This document shows, piece after piece, positions 26,860 through 35,863 of a DNA stretch of 64,000 nt. Made by a program: the position numbers and the translations under genes. The stretch lies in assembly GCF_000427405.1 (NCBI RefSeq), contig NZ_KE386491.1, positions 4,101,812-4,165,811 of the forward strand, in the 5' to 3' direction. The notes under the pieces are model-generated. The model did not search any database and was not told where the DNA came from. It saw nothing but the letters and a program-made list of their open reading frames with translations. Numbering within the stretch: position 1 is the stretch's first letter; every line of letters starts with the position of its first letter. Source of the DNA: Flectobacillus major DSM 103. Its GTDB lineage: Bacteria > Bacteroidota > Bacteroidia > Cytophagales > Spirosomataceae.

Positions 26860-27477
26860 CTAAAACAAGTTGAGTTGTGTAGTGTCTGTTTGTGTTACAA
26901 AGATTTTCTTATCTCTGATTTTTTTACGATTCTGTCTCAAAAACTCCATAAAGCTATCTATTTCTTGATACAGAGGGCTAAAGTTATAGTTGGCAAGGCT
27001 ATAAGTTTCTTGATACACCTCTGTAAAATCAGTAATAATATAGTCTAGGGTTTTGATACCATAGTTTTGCAAACCTAATAAATATAGGTTTTGGTGGTTG
27101 TTCAAAAACTTATTGGGTTCGTAATAGCGTGTACTTTTGAGGTCAATAGCCCGACTACCCCCCACAATATCTACATAGCCATAAATAATACATTCTTTAT
27201 AGCGTGTTTCGGCATACACTTGAGTTTTGTACTTGGGAGGAAGAAAGGCCCTTGTTTTTTCCACTACATACTCGCTAAAAGCCTCTTCGTTTTCGCCAGT
27301 AGTGATGGCTTTTTCAAAATTAATGCCTCTTTGTTGGGCTTCGGTAGTAGGCTTGGGAACACGATTGATGCGGTCTAGCATTTCGCCCAAATCAACCAAA
27401 AGGTTGCCCTGCGAATCTTTCGTTTCGTTCAGATACAAAGAAAAAGTATTGAGCAGGGTTGGATAAACTCTAAACAT
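26860..27477 (-). CDS. PD-(D/E)XK nuclease-superfamily protein with C-terminal clamp-binding-like motif
   Basis: 205 residues from the second methionine (MFRVYPTLL), or 207 from the first at 27483 (MAMFRV). With the 207 numbering, E57 lies in GINFEKAI, D105 in GYVDIVGG, and D114-x-K116 in IDLKST. These match the RecB/Cas4/lambda-exonuclease-like order (GxxFE, then D...DxK). The last five residues are QLNLF, close to the QLxLF consensus by which DNA polymerases and repair proteins bind the beta sliding clamp. No helicase gene is adjacent. A DNA-repair or replication-coupled nuclease is the best guess. Confidence 0.7.
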   Translation of the reverse strand: MFRVYPTLLNTFSLYLNETKDSQGNLLVDLGEMLDRINRVPKPTTEAQQRGINFEKAITTGENEEAFSEYVVEKTRAFLPPKYKTQVYAETRYKECIIYGYVDIVGGSRAIDLKSTRYYEPNKFLNNHQNLYLLGLQNYGIKTLDYIITDFTEVYQETYSLANYNFSPLYQEIDSFMEFLRQNRKKIRDKKIFVTQTDTTQLNLF

Positions 27478-27520
27478 AGCCAAATGGAATTTAGATGTTA
27501 AAGCGTAAATTTGTAGAAAT

Positions 27521-27554
27521 ATAACGATGAATCATCACAATGACTCATCGTTAT
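27521..27554 (-). terminator. Hairpin between ferredoxin gene and nuclease gene
   Basis: ATAACGATGA-A-TCAT faces ATGA-C-TCATCGTTAT: a 14-bp stem with one mismatch and a loop of 4, five bases past the ferredoxin stop on the minus strand. No T run follows, so termination is uncertain. Confidence 0.45.
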
Positions 27555-27558
27555 CGAA

Positions 27559-27861
27559 CTAAGCTATTACCAATCTTTCAACAACCTTGTCGTTTACTAA
27601 GTGGCTTTCAACAATTTCTTCAACATCGGAGGGTTGAACATTGCCATAAAATACGCCTTCAGGATATACAACCAACCCTGGGCCAAAAGCACAGACATCT
27701 AAACAACCTGTTTTTTGAGCTCGAATTTCAGTTTGTAAACCTTTTGCTTTCAGAGACTCTTTGAAGGCATTAACCAAGGTCATGCCTCTGTCTTCTCCAC
27801 AACATTTCTTGGGTGCATCTTTCTGATTAGTACAGATAAATACGTGTTTTTTGTATTTCAT
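27559..27861 (-). CDS. Thioredoxin-like [2Fe-2S] ferredoxin
   Basis: 100 residues with four cysteine positions arranged as in thin thioredoxin-fold ferredoxins: C10 (VFICTNQ), C20/C21 (KKCCGEDRG), C53 and C57 (TGCLDVCAFGP). The segment GCLDVCAFGPGLVVYPEGVFYGNV is typical. Such proteins carry electrons; the partner here is unknown. It lies upstream of the nuclease gene on the same strand, separated by 75 bases and a hairpin. Confidence 0.9.
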   Translation of the reverse strand: MKYKKHVFICTNQKDAPKKCCGEDRGMTLVNAFKESLKAKGLQTEIRAQKTGCLDVCAFGPGLVVYPEGVFYGNVQPSDVEEIVESHLVNDKVVERLVIA

Positions 27862-28197
27862 AAATTGCTTGGAAATGAATGTTTATTGATTCAAATAAAA
27901 AGTAGCGAGATAATTGTGTTAATTTTTGGTACAAAAAACCTTATGTTGGCAAAAGTGATAATAATCTTTCCTAAACAATAACATAAATCAAAACGTTTTA
28001 TATGAATTTGATTATTAATGTGTTGATTGTCAGTTGATTATTTTATCGGCTATTGCCCAATAAAGTTATTCAGTTACTTATATGCAAGTTAAGGCTTTTA
28101 TGTATTCCAACAAAACCTTTAAATTTGGCTATAGATTACATTTTTGATCGATACTATGATATAGTTTGACCGTTATGATACGGATTTTCAAACAAAA
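27862..28197. other. Divergent intergenic region, nothing recognised
   Basis: 336 AT-rich bases between the ferredoxin gene (minus) and the fructosamine kinase gene (plus). No clear promoter pair, hairpin or short gene seen. Confidence 0.4.
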
Positions 28198-29094
28198 ATG
28201 AACGATACAATGACATTTCAGACACAAGAACAATACCAGTTTATAGAAACGATTCTTTTTGAAAACTTAGGATACAACCCCGAAGTACTTGACTTCCAAT
28301 TTTTTTATGGAGGAAATTTTAACTTGGCTGTAAAAGTAAAAGTAAAGGAAGGCGATTTCTTTATTAAATGGAATCATGGCGACCACGATGGAATGTTTGA
28401 ATCGGAGGCTAAAAGCTTGAAAGTATTGGGCGACACCCATGTTATGTCTATTCCGAAGGTAGTGAATTATGGCAAAATTGTAGATAAGCATTACTTAATG
28501 ATGGAGTTTTTGACTGCCGCTTTCAAACAAAATAATTATTGGTCTGATTTTGGGCAGAAATTAGCCCAATTGCATTTGCATACTGCTCCACAATTTGGCC
28601 TAGACTATAATAATTACATAGGGGCATTGCCACAAAGTAACGAATGGATGGACAATGGCGTAAGTTTTTGGATCGAAAAACGCCTAAAAGTACAAGCAGG
28701 CTTAGCCTTGTACGAACGCCGTATTACCCAGCAATTATACGACCGTATTTTGGCTTTTTGCGAACAACTGCCTACTCTCATCCCCAACGAAAAGCCTGCT
28801 TTGATTCATGGCGATTTGTGGTCGGGTAATGTTATGACCGACTCAAGTGGGCTTGTTGCCCTCGTAGACCCAGCCTGTTATTATGGCTTGCGAGAAGCCG
28901 AATTAGCCTTTACCACAATGTTTGGAGGTTTTGATACCAATTTTTATGAAGCGTATCATGAAATATATCCTATCGAAAATGGCTTTGGCGATAGAATTCC
29001 AATTTATAATTTATACCCTTTAATGGTACATGTCAATCTTTTTGGAGGGGGCTATTTAGATGCCGTAGAAAAGATTCTGAAAAAATTTGAATAG
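28198..29094 (+). CDS. Fructosamine kinase family protein
   Basis: 298 residues, near the usual 285-300. Kinase-like fold: a glycine-rich start (FYGGNFNLAVKV), lysine in FFIKWN, catalytic loop IHGDLWSGNVM and metal-binding LVDPACYYGLREAELAFTTMFGGF; the last two are diagnostic of FN3K relatives. These enzymes phosphorylate ketoamine sugars on proteins or free metabolites and so remove glycation. The ATG at 28198 is followed by another at 28210 (MTFQTQ); either could be used. A single-gene unit ending in repeat element C. Confidence 0.88.
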   Translation: MNDTMTFQTQEQYQFIETILFENLGYNPEVLDFQFFYGGNFNLAVKVKVKEGDFFIKWNHGDHDGMFESEAKSLKVLGDTHVMSIPKVVNYGKIVDKHYLMMEFLTAAFKQNNYWSDFGQKLAQLHLHTAPQFGLDYNNYIGALPQSNEWMDNGVSFWIEKRLKVQAGLALYERRITQQLYDRILAFCEQLPTLIPNEKPALIHGDLWSGNVMTDSSGLVALVDPACYYGLREAELAFTTMFGGFDTNFYEAYHEIYPIENGFGDRIPIYNLYPLMVHVNLFGGGYLDAVEKILKKFE

Positions 29095-29115
29095 TATAAG
29101 AATATCTAACAAAAA

Positions 29116-29250
29116 CATGAGTCATCCCGAAGTTTGGAACTAGGATTATACTCCCAACTGTGTATCAAAAAAGGCGGTCAAAAAACAATTTTCGACCGCC
29201 TTTTTTGACATTATTTTTAGACACAAGCTATTACGTCTCTATTAATGCTT
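29116..29250 (+). repeat. Terminator-bearing repeat element, copy C (right end missing)
   Basis: It begins with CATGAGTCATCCCGAA 21 bases after the fructosamine kinase stop and contains the same type of hairpin. Past the hairpin, ATTACGTCTCTATT resembles GCATTGCGTCTCTACT of copy B read in reverse. No right-hand inverted end is visible before the ispH stop at 29258, so the copy seems truncated. The right boundary is approximate. Confidence 0.55.
29167..29206. terminator. Hairpin terminator inside repeat element C
   Basis: A6-GGCGGTC (29167-29179) with GACCGCC-T6 (29194-29206), a 13-bp stem with A and T runs on both sides. It serves the kinase gene and the convergent ispH gene. Confidence 0.85.
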
Positions 29251-29257
29251 TTTGTAT

Positions 29258-30592
29258 TTATAAACTAGCAATAACATCTTCTACTTTTCGAGCATCTGGA
29301 AAGAACGATAAAAGCCGTAGTAAAATAGCCTCAACAACTGCATCAGGACAAGATGCCCCGCAAGTAAGCATAATGGTAGATACTTCTTTTTGAGGCAAGA
29401 AATCTTCCGTAACTTTTTCTACCTTTTGATGTAAGTCAAAATGACTAATTAAATTATTGGCCAGAATTTTTTCGGCCGACGAAATAAAATAAGTTGGTAG
29501 TTTTTGTTCGCAGAGTTCTACCAAATGCGATGTATTCGACGAATTATATCCTCCAGCAACAATAGCCAAATCAGCTTCTTTTTCAAGTAGACCATAAGTT
29601 GCACTTTGGTTGTCGTTGGTTGCATAGCAAAGGGTGTCACGGGTATCTGCAAAATACGCTGTTATGTCAGTTCCTTCTACATGGTATTTGGCTTTCATGA
29701 TTTGCTTCAGGTAGTCGGCAATAGCCTGTGTATCAGATGCTAGCATGGTTGTTTGGTTGACTACGCCAATACGAGTCAAATCCTTTTCAATATCGAAACC
29801 CTCCGAGTATTGTCCCTGAAATTCAGTATAAAAATCTTTGGCAGGTTTTTCACCAGTAATATATTTAGCCAACTCAATCGTCTGCTTCATATCTTTTACC
29901 ACAATAGTAGGGGCATTTTGTTTAGCATGCGAAAACGTAGCTCTGGTTTCTTCATGAGCAGGCTTACCATGTACCACAATGGTGTAATCCTTTTGTCCAA
30001 TAGCCGAAGCTCTATTCCAAACTTTTTCTACAAAAGGACAAGTCGTATCGTATTGGTAAGCATTAATTCCAATATGAGAAAGACGTTGTTGAATTTCGAG
30101 AGTTGTACCAAAAGCAGGTACAATGACAACATCGTCGGCAGTGAGGGTATGCCAAGGAATAAGCTGTGTTCCTGAAGTATCCATAATAAATTTTACCCCA
30201 CGACTCAGCAAATCTGCATTCACGTCGGGATTATGAATCATTTCTGATAACAAAAAAATACGCTTATTCGGATTATTTTCAATGGTTTTATAAGCAATTT
30301 CCACGGCGTTTTCTACACCATAACAAAACCCAAAATGCCTTGAAATAAGAAATCGCACTGAACCAAAGTCTAATACCGTAGGGGTAAAATCTTTTTTTAA
30401 TTTATCCCTAAAGCGACGTATTTCTTTGATTCCTCCAATGATACTGCTCTGATAGAGTTCTGGTATTTGAAAAGATTTCATTTTCTTCATTTTTTTTCGT
30501 GCATCCGTACCAGCTAATTCTGTACCTGATACCGTAGCACGTTGTGCTTCCATTGCGGGAGAATTGGTAAATAACTCCATTTCTTTAAACAA
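29258..30592 (-). CDS. ispH: 4-hydroxy-3-methylbut-2-enyl diphosphate reductase (IspH/LytB)
   Basis: 444 residues as the longest frame. The last enzyme of the MEP isoprenoid pathway, an iron-sulfur reductase. The three cluster cysteines are present in FGFCYGVENA, TTCPFVEKVW and CGASCPDAVVEAI, plus the EEvT-like HGKPAHEETRAT segment. It belongs to the longer Bacteroidota form, with ~60 residues before the usual start of the fold. The first ~37 residues (MFKEMELFTNSPAM...) look unconserved, and MKSFQIPELY (start at 30481) is a good alternative initiation site. Confidence 0.93.
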   Translation of the reverse strand: MFKEMELFTNSPAMEAQRATVSGTELAGTDARKKMKKMKSFQIPELYQSSIIGGIKEIRRFRDKLKKDFTPTVLDFGSVRFLISRHFGFCYGVENAVEIAYKTIENNPNKRIFLLSEMIHNPDVNADLLSRGVKFIMDTSGTQLIPWHTLTADDVVIVPAFGTTLEIQQRLSHIGINAYQYDTTCPFVEKVWNRASAIGQKDYTIVVHGKPAHEETRATFSHAKQNAPTIVVKDMKQTIELAKYITGEKPAKDFYTEFQGQYSEGFDIEKDLTRIGVVNQTTMLASDTQAIADYLKQIMKAKYHVEGTDITAYFADTRDTLCYATNDNQSATYGLLEKEADLAIVAGGYNSSNTSHLVELCEQKLPTYFISSAEKILANNLISHFDLHQKVEKVTEDFLPQKEVSTIMLTCGASCPDAVVEAILLRLLSFFPDARKVEDVIASL

Positions 30593-30864
30593 GTTTTTGG
30601 CCTAACAGTTTTGAAAAAATGCGTTTAAAAGATAAAAATTCGATAAAACTGAATTAGCTCCTCCTAAACAACGTTTTTTTAGGCCGTTTTTGGTTGCATT
30701 ATTACTACAAAATATTCATCAGTCCGAAGGACTAACAATAAAAGTTCATCAAAGATAATAGTTGGAATAAGTATATTTTCATTATCGAGGATTTCTTGTT
30801 CATTCTTTCTTGCTACAAATAGATCCAACTTATTAAAATCCAAAATAAGCAAATCTCTTTTCAA

Positions 30865-31573
30865 GTATTTTTAATAATTATTTGCTCTGGAAAAGTAGTT
30901 CTACTTTAAAATATACGAACACGTAATAAATTACCACTTTTGGTGTTTTTTTTGAAATGCTGAAAGAAGGAGCAAAATAATAACCCTGAATGTCAGGTTA
31001 TTGGTAGGATTTTGATGTAGTGAAAATATTTTGTTGTGTTATGAAATAGAGACTCCTTCTGTAAATCCTCTATACAGGTCATTATTTACGAAAATGAGGC
31101 AATATTTTTTTATAAAAAATGTACTAAATACTCAATCAAAACAACACTGAAAAAAAAAGAAAGGCCTATAAGAAGCAATTACAGACAAGTAAAAAAAGGC
31201 TTATTTATTTATAAATAGAATACAGTAGTTTGTAATGAGTTGTTTATGAGGGGCTTATTTGTTGTATGAAAAAAAACATCAAAAACATAGCAACCTTTTG
31301 GGGAGGTATAGCGTCTATAAAACAATATTGTAGCCGAATCAAAAAAAAAGCGAGTATAATTTAAAAACATACCGTTTAATAACTTTAATTCAAATACAAT
31401 CGACAAATTATTGATTTACTAGGATAACTATAATACTTTTGCTTTTGCTTAGATTAGAAAAGTACAACTTAAATGTTGATTTTTGAGGAAAACAATCTCA
31501 ACATAAAGGAGGAATTTATAAAGTAAAAGCAATTAATAGCCTAATGTTAAAGTACATTTAAATTATTAAGTGC
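30865..31573. other. AT-rich intergenic stretch
   Basis: About 700 bases with no convincing gene. There is a hairpin at 30979-31002 (AATAACC-C-TGA / TCAGGTTATT), and a perfect AAAGGAGG at 31505-31512 with no start codon in range. Several poly-A tracts occur. The TTG-start 61-codon frame just before (30679-30864) is doubtful. Confidence 0.4.
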
Positions 31574-32131
31574 ATGAAAATTAAAAGAAGAAGACTCCTC
31601 AGTAGTCCCACGTTTCTATTAGGAACAATCTTAGCTTTGGTTGGGAGTATCATCTCATTTAGTCATGGGTTGGCCGAGTTCAATCAGCGTAAAGAAGGGT
31701 ATTTCCAAGGGACAATAAGCTTTGGCGACAGTACAACACACAAAATGCGTACAGCCGAAGTAGAGGTGAAAAAGGCATCAGAAAGAGGGAGTCAGAATAT
31801 CACAATCATTGTAACCGACGATAAAACGGCTGAGTCTGTGTATGTAAAGTTATACAATGTTAATGATAAAGGAACATTTTTTATTCCGGGCAATAATGCA
31901 CAGAAAAATGTTGGGAATTTGGTAAAAGACATCAATCGTTATAGAGATATTAATAATTTTTATCAGACTATCTTGCCCAATGAGGAAGGGTTACAGAATG
32001 GGGTAGGTCGTGTAAATATTACCAAACTTACCGATGATGAAGTAGAAGGTGAATTGATAATCGTAGCCAACAATGCAGCAGGCGAACAAGCTCAGTTATC
32101 ATCGGCTCGATTTAAAGCAAATATTCGATAA
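31574..32131 (+). CDS. Exported or membrane-anchored beta-rich protein of unknown function
   Basis: 185 residues. A positively charged start (KIKRRRLL) and one hydrophobic segment (residues ~12-32) indicate a signal anchor. The rest alternates polar and hydrophobic residues. The C-terminal part (GRVNITKLTDDEVEGELIIVANNAAGEQAQLSSARFKA) matches a strand pattern often seen at the end of small secreted Bacteroidota proteins (DUF6252-like), but I cannot name the family firmly. It stands alone between an empty stretch and a terminator. Confidence 0.6.
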   Translation: MKIKRRRLLSSPTFLLGTILALVGSIISFSHGLAEFNQRKEGYFQGTISFGDSTTHKMRTAEVEVKKASERGSQNITIIVTDDKTAESVYVKLYNVNDKGTFFIPGNNAQKNVGNLVKDINRYRDINNFYQTILPNEEGLQNGVGRVNITKLTDDEVEGELIIVANNAAGEQAQLSSARFKANIR

Positions 32132-32194
32132 GGAAAGATTAAGAAATGTAATCATTCTTGTCTATAAAAATATATTTAGTGGTTAGGTGATACC

Positions 32195-32228
32195 AAAACG
32201 CTCGTGGCAGTTGCAACGAGCGTTTTTT
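32195..32228 (+). terminator. Rho-independent terminator upstream of fusA
   Basis: An 11-bp perfect stem AAAACGCTCGT / ACGAGCGTTTT with loop of 10 and T6. Separates the exported-protein gene from fusA. Confidence 0.85.
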
Positions 32229-32336
32229 GTTGAATATAACCAGATATTGAATCATAGAATAGCATCTTAGGATAGTACAAAAAGAGCGAGAAGGTTTTTG
32301 AAAGCTTAAATAACGAAAACTTATCACCTAGAATTT

Positions 32337-32365
32337 TTGTATTTCATTAAGATTCAGTAATTTTG
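32337..32365 (+). promoter_or_regulatory. fusA promoter
   Basis: TTG (32337-32339) and TAATTTTG (32358-32365) with an 18-base spacer. The leader would be about 115 bases. fusA therefore has its own promoter rather than being read from rpsL-rpsG. Confidence 0.65.
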
Positions 32366-32488
32366 CACCCTGATTTTAAGATGGTTAGTCGTGGGAAATC
32401 AATTAAATATTGATAGTTAGAAGATTACGACAAGGTATAACCAGTTTAATGAAGCAAGAAATAAAACTAAATAATCAACATTTAAACA

Positions 32489-34582
32489 ATGGCACGGGAT
32501 TTAAAATTCACAAGAAACATTGGTATCGCTGCCCACATTGATGCCGGTAAAACTACAACCACAGAGCGTATTCTTTACTATGCAGGTGTAAGCCACAAAA
32601 TTGGTGAAGTACACGATGGTGCTGCTACAATGGACTGGATGGAGCAGGAGCAAGAACGTGGTATCACTATTACTTCGGCAGCTACTACTGTAAACTGGAA
32701 CTATAGAGGTGACAATTATCATATTAACATTATTGACACACCAGGTCACGTTGACTTTACCGTAGAGGTAAACCGTTCTTTGCGTGTATTGGATGGTCTA
32801 GTATTCTTGTTTAGTGCTGTAGATGGTGTTGAGCCTCAATCAGAAACTAACTGGCGTTTGGCCAACAACTATAACGTAGCACGTTTAGGGTTTGTAAACA
32901 AAATGGACCGTTCGGGTGCCGATTTCTTGAATGTATGTAAGCAAGTAAAAGAAATGTTAGGTTCTTATGCTGTGCCTTTACAATTACCAATCGGTGCTGA
33001 AGATAAATTTGAAGGTGTAGTTGACTTAGTGAACTTCCGTGGTATCAAATGGAATGAGCACGATAAAGGAATGACTTTTGAAGTTGTACCTATTCCTGAA
33101 GATATGCTTGACGAAGCAACAGAATACCGCGAGAAATTGTTGGAAGCTGTAGCTGAATTTGATGAGTCTTTGATGGAGAAATATTTTGAAGACCCTGAGT
33201 CTATCTCTGAAGACGAAATCTTGGCTGCTCTTCGTGCTGCTACTATCTCAATGAAAATTGTTCCTATGTTGTGTGGTTCATCTTTCAAAAACAAAGGTGT
33301 TCAAACAATGTTGGATTATGTAATGGCTATCTTGCCTTCTCCATTGGACAAAGAATCTATTAAAGGTACTGATCCAAGAACAGAACAAGAAATCGAACGT
33401 AAACCAAGTGTTGACGAGCCGTTTGCTGCATTGGCATTCAAAATTGCTACTGACCCTTACGTAGGTCGTTTGTGTTTTGTTCGTGCTTATTCTGGTGTAC
33501 TTGAAGCGGGTTCTTATATCTTGAACAACCGCTCAGGCAACAAAGAACGTATTTCACGTATCTTCCAAATGCACGCTAACAAGCAAAATTCTATCGAGCG
33601 TTTAGAGGCTGGTGATATTGCTGCGGTTGTAGGTTTTAAAGATATCAAAACTGGAGATACCCTTTCTGCTGAAAAATCTCCAATCGTTCTTGAATCAATG
33701 GTATTCCCTGACCCAGTTATCGGTTATGCTATCGAGCCTAAGAAATCTGCTGACCAAGACAACTTCTCGAAAGCTATTGGTAAATTGATCGAAGAAGATC
33801 CTACTTTGCAAGTTGAATCTAACGAAGAAACAGGTCAGACTATCATCAAAGGTATGGGTGAACTTCACCTTGAAATCATCATCGACCGTATGCGTCGTGA
33901 ATTCAAAGTAGAAGTAAACCAAGGTGCTCCTCAGGTAGCTTACAAAGAATCGTTAACTAAAACTACCGAACACCGTGAAGTTTACAAAAAACAATCAGGT
34001 GGTAAAGGTAAGTTTGCCGATATCGTATTCGAAATGGGACCAAGAGAAGATGGTAAAGAAGGTTTGGAATTCGTTAACGGTATCGTTGGTGGTGTAATTC
34101 CAAAAGAATTTATCCCTGCTATCCAAAAAGGTTTTGAAGGTGCTATGAAAAATGGTGCTTTAGCTGGTTACCCAATGGATTCAATGCGTGTTCGTTTGTT
34201 CCACGGTTCATTCCACGATGTCGATTCAGATGCATTGTCATTCGAATTGGCAGCTCGTATGGGTTACAAAGAAGCAGCAAAAGCAGCAGGTGCTAAATTG
34301 ATGGAGCCTATCATGGCTGTTGAAGTTGTTACTCCAGACGAATATACTGGTCCTATCACAGGTGACATGAACCGTCGTCGTGGTATGATGAAAGGTATGG
34401 ACTCAAAACAAGGTGCTGTAATCTTGAAAGCAGATATTCCATTGTCTGAATTGTTCGGTTATGTAACTGACCTTCGTACAATGTCTTCTGGTCGTGCTAC
34501 AGCTAACTTGACTTTCTCTCACTATGAATTCGTTCCGCAAAACATTGCTGACGAAGTAGTGAAAAAAGCTAAAGGTTTGTAA
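32489..34582 (+). CDS. fusA: Elongation factor G
   Basis: 697 residues, normal length. This GTPase moves tRNA and mRNA through the ribosome after peptide transfer. AHIDAGKTT is at residues 15-23, [14 protein letters not shown] and NKMDRSGAD follow, then domains II-V to [17 protein letters not shown]. Strong codon bias shows high expression. In most bacteria fusA sits in rpsL-rpsG-fusA-tuf or is followed by rpsJ within the S10 operon. Here neither rpsL nor rpsG precedes it, and a terminator plus truC separates it from rpsJ. Confidence 0.98.
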   Translation: MARDLKFTRNIGIAAHIDAGKTTTTERILYYAGVSHKIGEVHDGAATMDWMEQEQERGITITSAATTVNWNYRGDNYHINIIDTPGHVDFTVEVNRSLRVLDGLVFLFSAVDGVEPQSETNWRLANNYNVARLGFVNKMDRSGADFLNVCKQVKEMLGSYAVPLQLPIGAEDKFEGVVDLVNFRGIKWNEHDKGMTFEVVPIPEDMLDEATEYREKLLEAVAEFDESLMEKYFEDPESISEDEILAALRAATISMKIVPMLCGSSFKNKGVQTMLDYVMAILPSPLDKESIKGTDPRTEQEIERKPSVDEPFAALAFKIATDPYVGRLCFVRAYSGVLEAGSYILNNRSGNKERISRIFQMHANKQNSIERLEAGDIAAVVGFKDIKTGDTLSAEKSPIVLESMVFPDPVIGYAIEPKKSADQDNFSKAIGKLIEEDPTLQVESNEETGQTIIKGMGELHLEIIIDRMRREFKVEVNQGAPQVAYKESLTKTTEHREVYKKQSGGKGKFADIVFEMGPREDGKEGLEFVNGIVGGVIPKEFIPAIQKGFEGAMKNGALAGYPMDSMRVRLFHGSFHDVDSDALSFELAARMGYKEAAKAAGAKLMEPIMAVEVVTPDEYTGPITGDMNRRRGMMKGMDSKQGAVILKADIPLSELFGYVTDLRTMSSGRATANLTFSHYEFVPQNIADEVVKKAKGL

Positions 34583-34614
34583 TAACACGCTAGCTTGCTA
34601 GTTGTATATAAGCT

Positions 34615-34651
34615 ACCGCCTCCTCGACTTGTCGTGGGGGCGGTTTTATTT
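34615..34651 (+). terminator. Terminator of fusA
   Basis: A long GC-rich stem (ACCGCCTCCTCGAC with GTCGTGGGGGCGGT, one mismatch, one G-T pair) followed by TTTTATTTAT, 32 bases after the stop. It ends seven bases before the truC start. Confidence 0.75.
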
Positions 34652-34658
34652 ATCCCCT

Positions 34659-35360
34659 ATGCCAATGACACTCCCCATTCTTTATCAAGACGAATATCTT
34701 GTAGCTATCAACAAACCTCATAATTTGTTGGTACACCGCTCGCCTATTGCGGCCGAAGAAACTGTATTTGCCTTACAGCTACTTCGAGACCAACTGGGTG
34801 TATGGGTAAGTCCATGTCACCGAATTGACCGTAAAACGGGTGGCGTACTATTATTTGCCTTGAATAAAGAGGTTGATAAACTGGTCAAACAGCAGTTTGA
34901 ACAACATACCACACACAAAAAATACTGGGCTTTGGTACGAGGATATTTGCCAGAAGAAGGCTTCATTGATAGGCCACTGGCCAAAGAAAATGGCGATATG
35001 CAGGATGCTCTTACTCGATTTAAGTGTTTACAGCAAATAGAGCTACCCATAGAAGTAAGTCGTTATCCAACGTCTCGGTATTCATTGGCCGAGATTTATC
35101 CTGAAACTGGCCGTATGCACCAAATTCGTAGGCATTTTGCCCAATTACGCCATTATTTGATTGGTGACAAAACTCATGGTGAGTGTAAACACAATAAGAT
35201 GTTTGAACAACATTTTGGACTGAACACAATGCTGTTACATGCCGCCTCATTATCGTTGGTACATCCTATTACACAACAGCCACTTACTATAGATGCACCT
35301 CTGAATGAAGAGTTTGTCAGAATTTTAGCAGTAATAGGCATGAATCCAATTGAACCATAA
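34659..35360 (+). CDS. truC: RluA-family pseudouridine synthase, TruC-like
   Basis: 233 residues from the ATG at 34659 (a second ATG lies at 34665). The frame is open upstream, but that part overlaps the fusA terminator. The active-site motif is HRIDRKTGG with catalytic D57. ILYQDEYLVAINKPHNLLVHRS opens the domain and ETGRMHQIRRHFA closes it; GDKTHGECKHNK is typical of TruC, which modifies uridine 65 of tRNA. It lies between fusA and rpsJ, so it seems to have entered a formerly continuous translation operon. Confidence 0.85.
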   Translation: MPMTLPILYQDEYLVAINKPHNLLVHRSPIAAEETVFALQLLRDQLGVWVSPCHRIDRKTGGVLLFALNKEVDKLVKQQFEQHTTHKKYWALVRGYLPEEGFIDRPLAKENGDMQDALTRFKCLQQIELPIEVSRYPTSRYSLAEIYPETGRMHQIRRHFAQLRHYLIGDKTHGECKHNKMFEQHFGLNTMLLHAASLSLVHPITQQPLTIDAPLNEEFVRILAVIGMNPIEP

Positions 35361-35378
35361 AAAAAACATTGTGCAATG

Positions 35379-35409
35379 TTGTACAATAACTTGAAAGTCA
35401 GTAATTTTG
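35379..35409 (+). promoter_or_regulatory. rpsJ promoter
   Basis: TTG (35379-35381) and TAATTTTG (35402-35409), 20-base spacer, full consensus. Predicted start near 35416, about 55 bases before the ATG. Confidence 0.7.
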
Positions 35410-35470
35410 TAGTCCCCAATCCGAAGCTTATGGTACTTTCGGGTTGGTTTTCATTAAACGTACCAACACA

Positions 35471-35776
35471 ATGAATCAAAAAATCAGAATCAAATTGAAG
35501 TCATTTGACCACACATTAGTGGACAAATCGGCTGAAAAAATCGTGAAGGCTGTTAAGGCTACAGGTGCTGTTGTTTCAGGTCCTATTCCTTTGCCTACTA
35601 AAATTGAGAAATTCACAGTTCTGCGTTCTCCACACGTTAACAAAAAAGCTCGTGAACAATTCCAATTGTGTACTTATAAGCGTCTAATCGACATCTATTC
35701 ATCTTCTCCAAAAACAGTTGATGCTTTGATGAAATTAGAATTGCCTTCAGGTGTTGATGTTGAAATCAAAGTGTAG
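35471..35776 (+). CDS. rpsJ: 30S ribosomal protein S10 (NusE)
   Basis: 101 residues from the ATG at 35471 ([14 protein letters not shown]). Full-length S10 with [26 protein letters not shown] and the conserved ending. It is part of the small-subunit head and also partners NusG in transcription-translation coupling. Normally it is the first gene of the S10 operon (rplC and others follow). Here it has its own promoter and terminator and is followed by an oppositely directed peptidase gene, so it stands alone. Biased codon use agrees with high expression. Confidence 0.97.
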   Translation: MNQKIRIKLKSFDHTLVDKSAEKIVKAVKATGAVVSGPIPLPTKIEKFTVLRSPHVNKKAREQFQLCTYKRLIDIYSSSPKTVDALMKLELPSGVDVEIKV

Positions 35777-35798
35777 TTTACCTTGATTAGAAGACAAT

Positions 35799-35836
35799 AA
35801 AAAATCCCATCCAGACCTAGTCTCGATGGGATTTTT
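35799..35836. terminator. Bidirectional terminator of rpsJ
   Basis: AAAAATCCCATC / GATGGGATTTTT, a 12-bp stem with loop of 13 and T runs on both strands; it also serves the converging peptidase gene. Confidence 0.8.
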
Positions 35837-35863
35837 GTTAAATACCATACAACAGCCTTGGCT

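Noticed and set aside
30679-30864. 61-codon frame on the minus strand upstream of ispH
   Set aside because: Starts only with TTG, lacks family likeness and a promoter; composition alone was slightly coding-like, so a small gene is not fully excluded.
31209-31406. 65-codon frame in the empty stretch before the exported protein gene
   Set aside because: AT-rich with long phenylalanine runs; looks like non-coding DNA.
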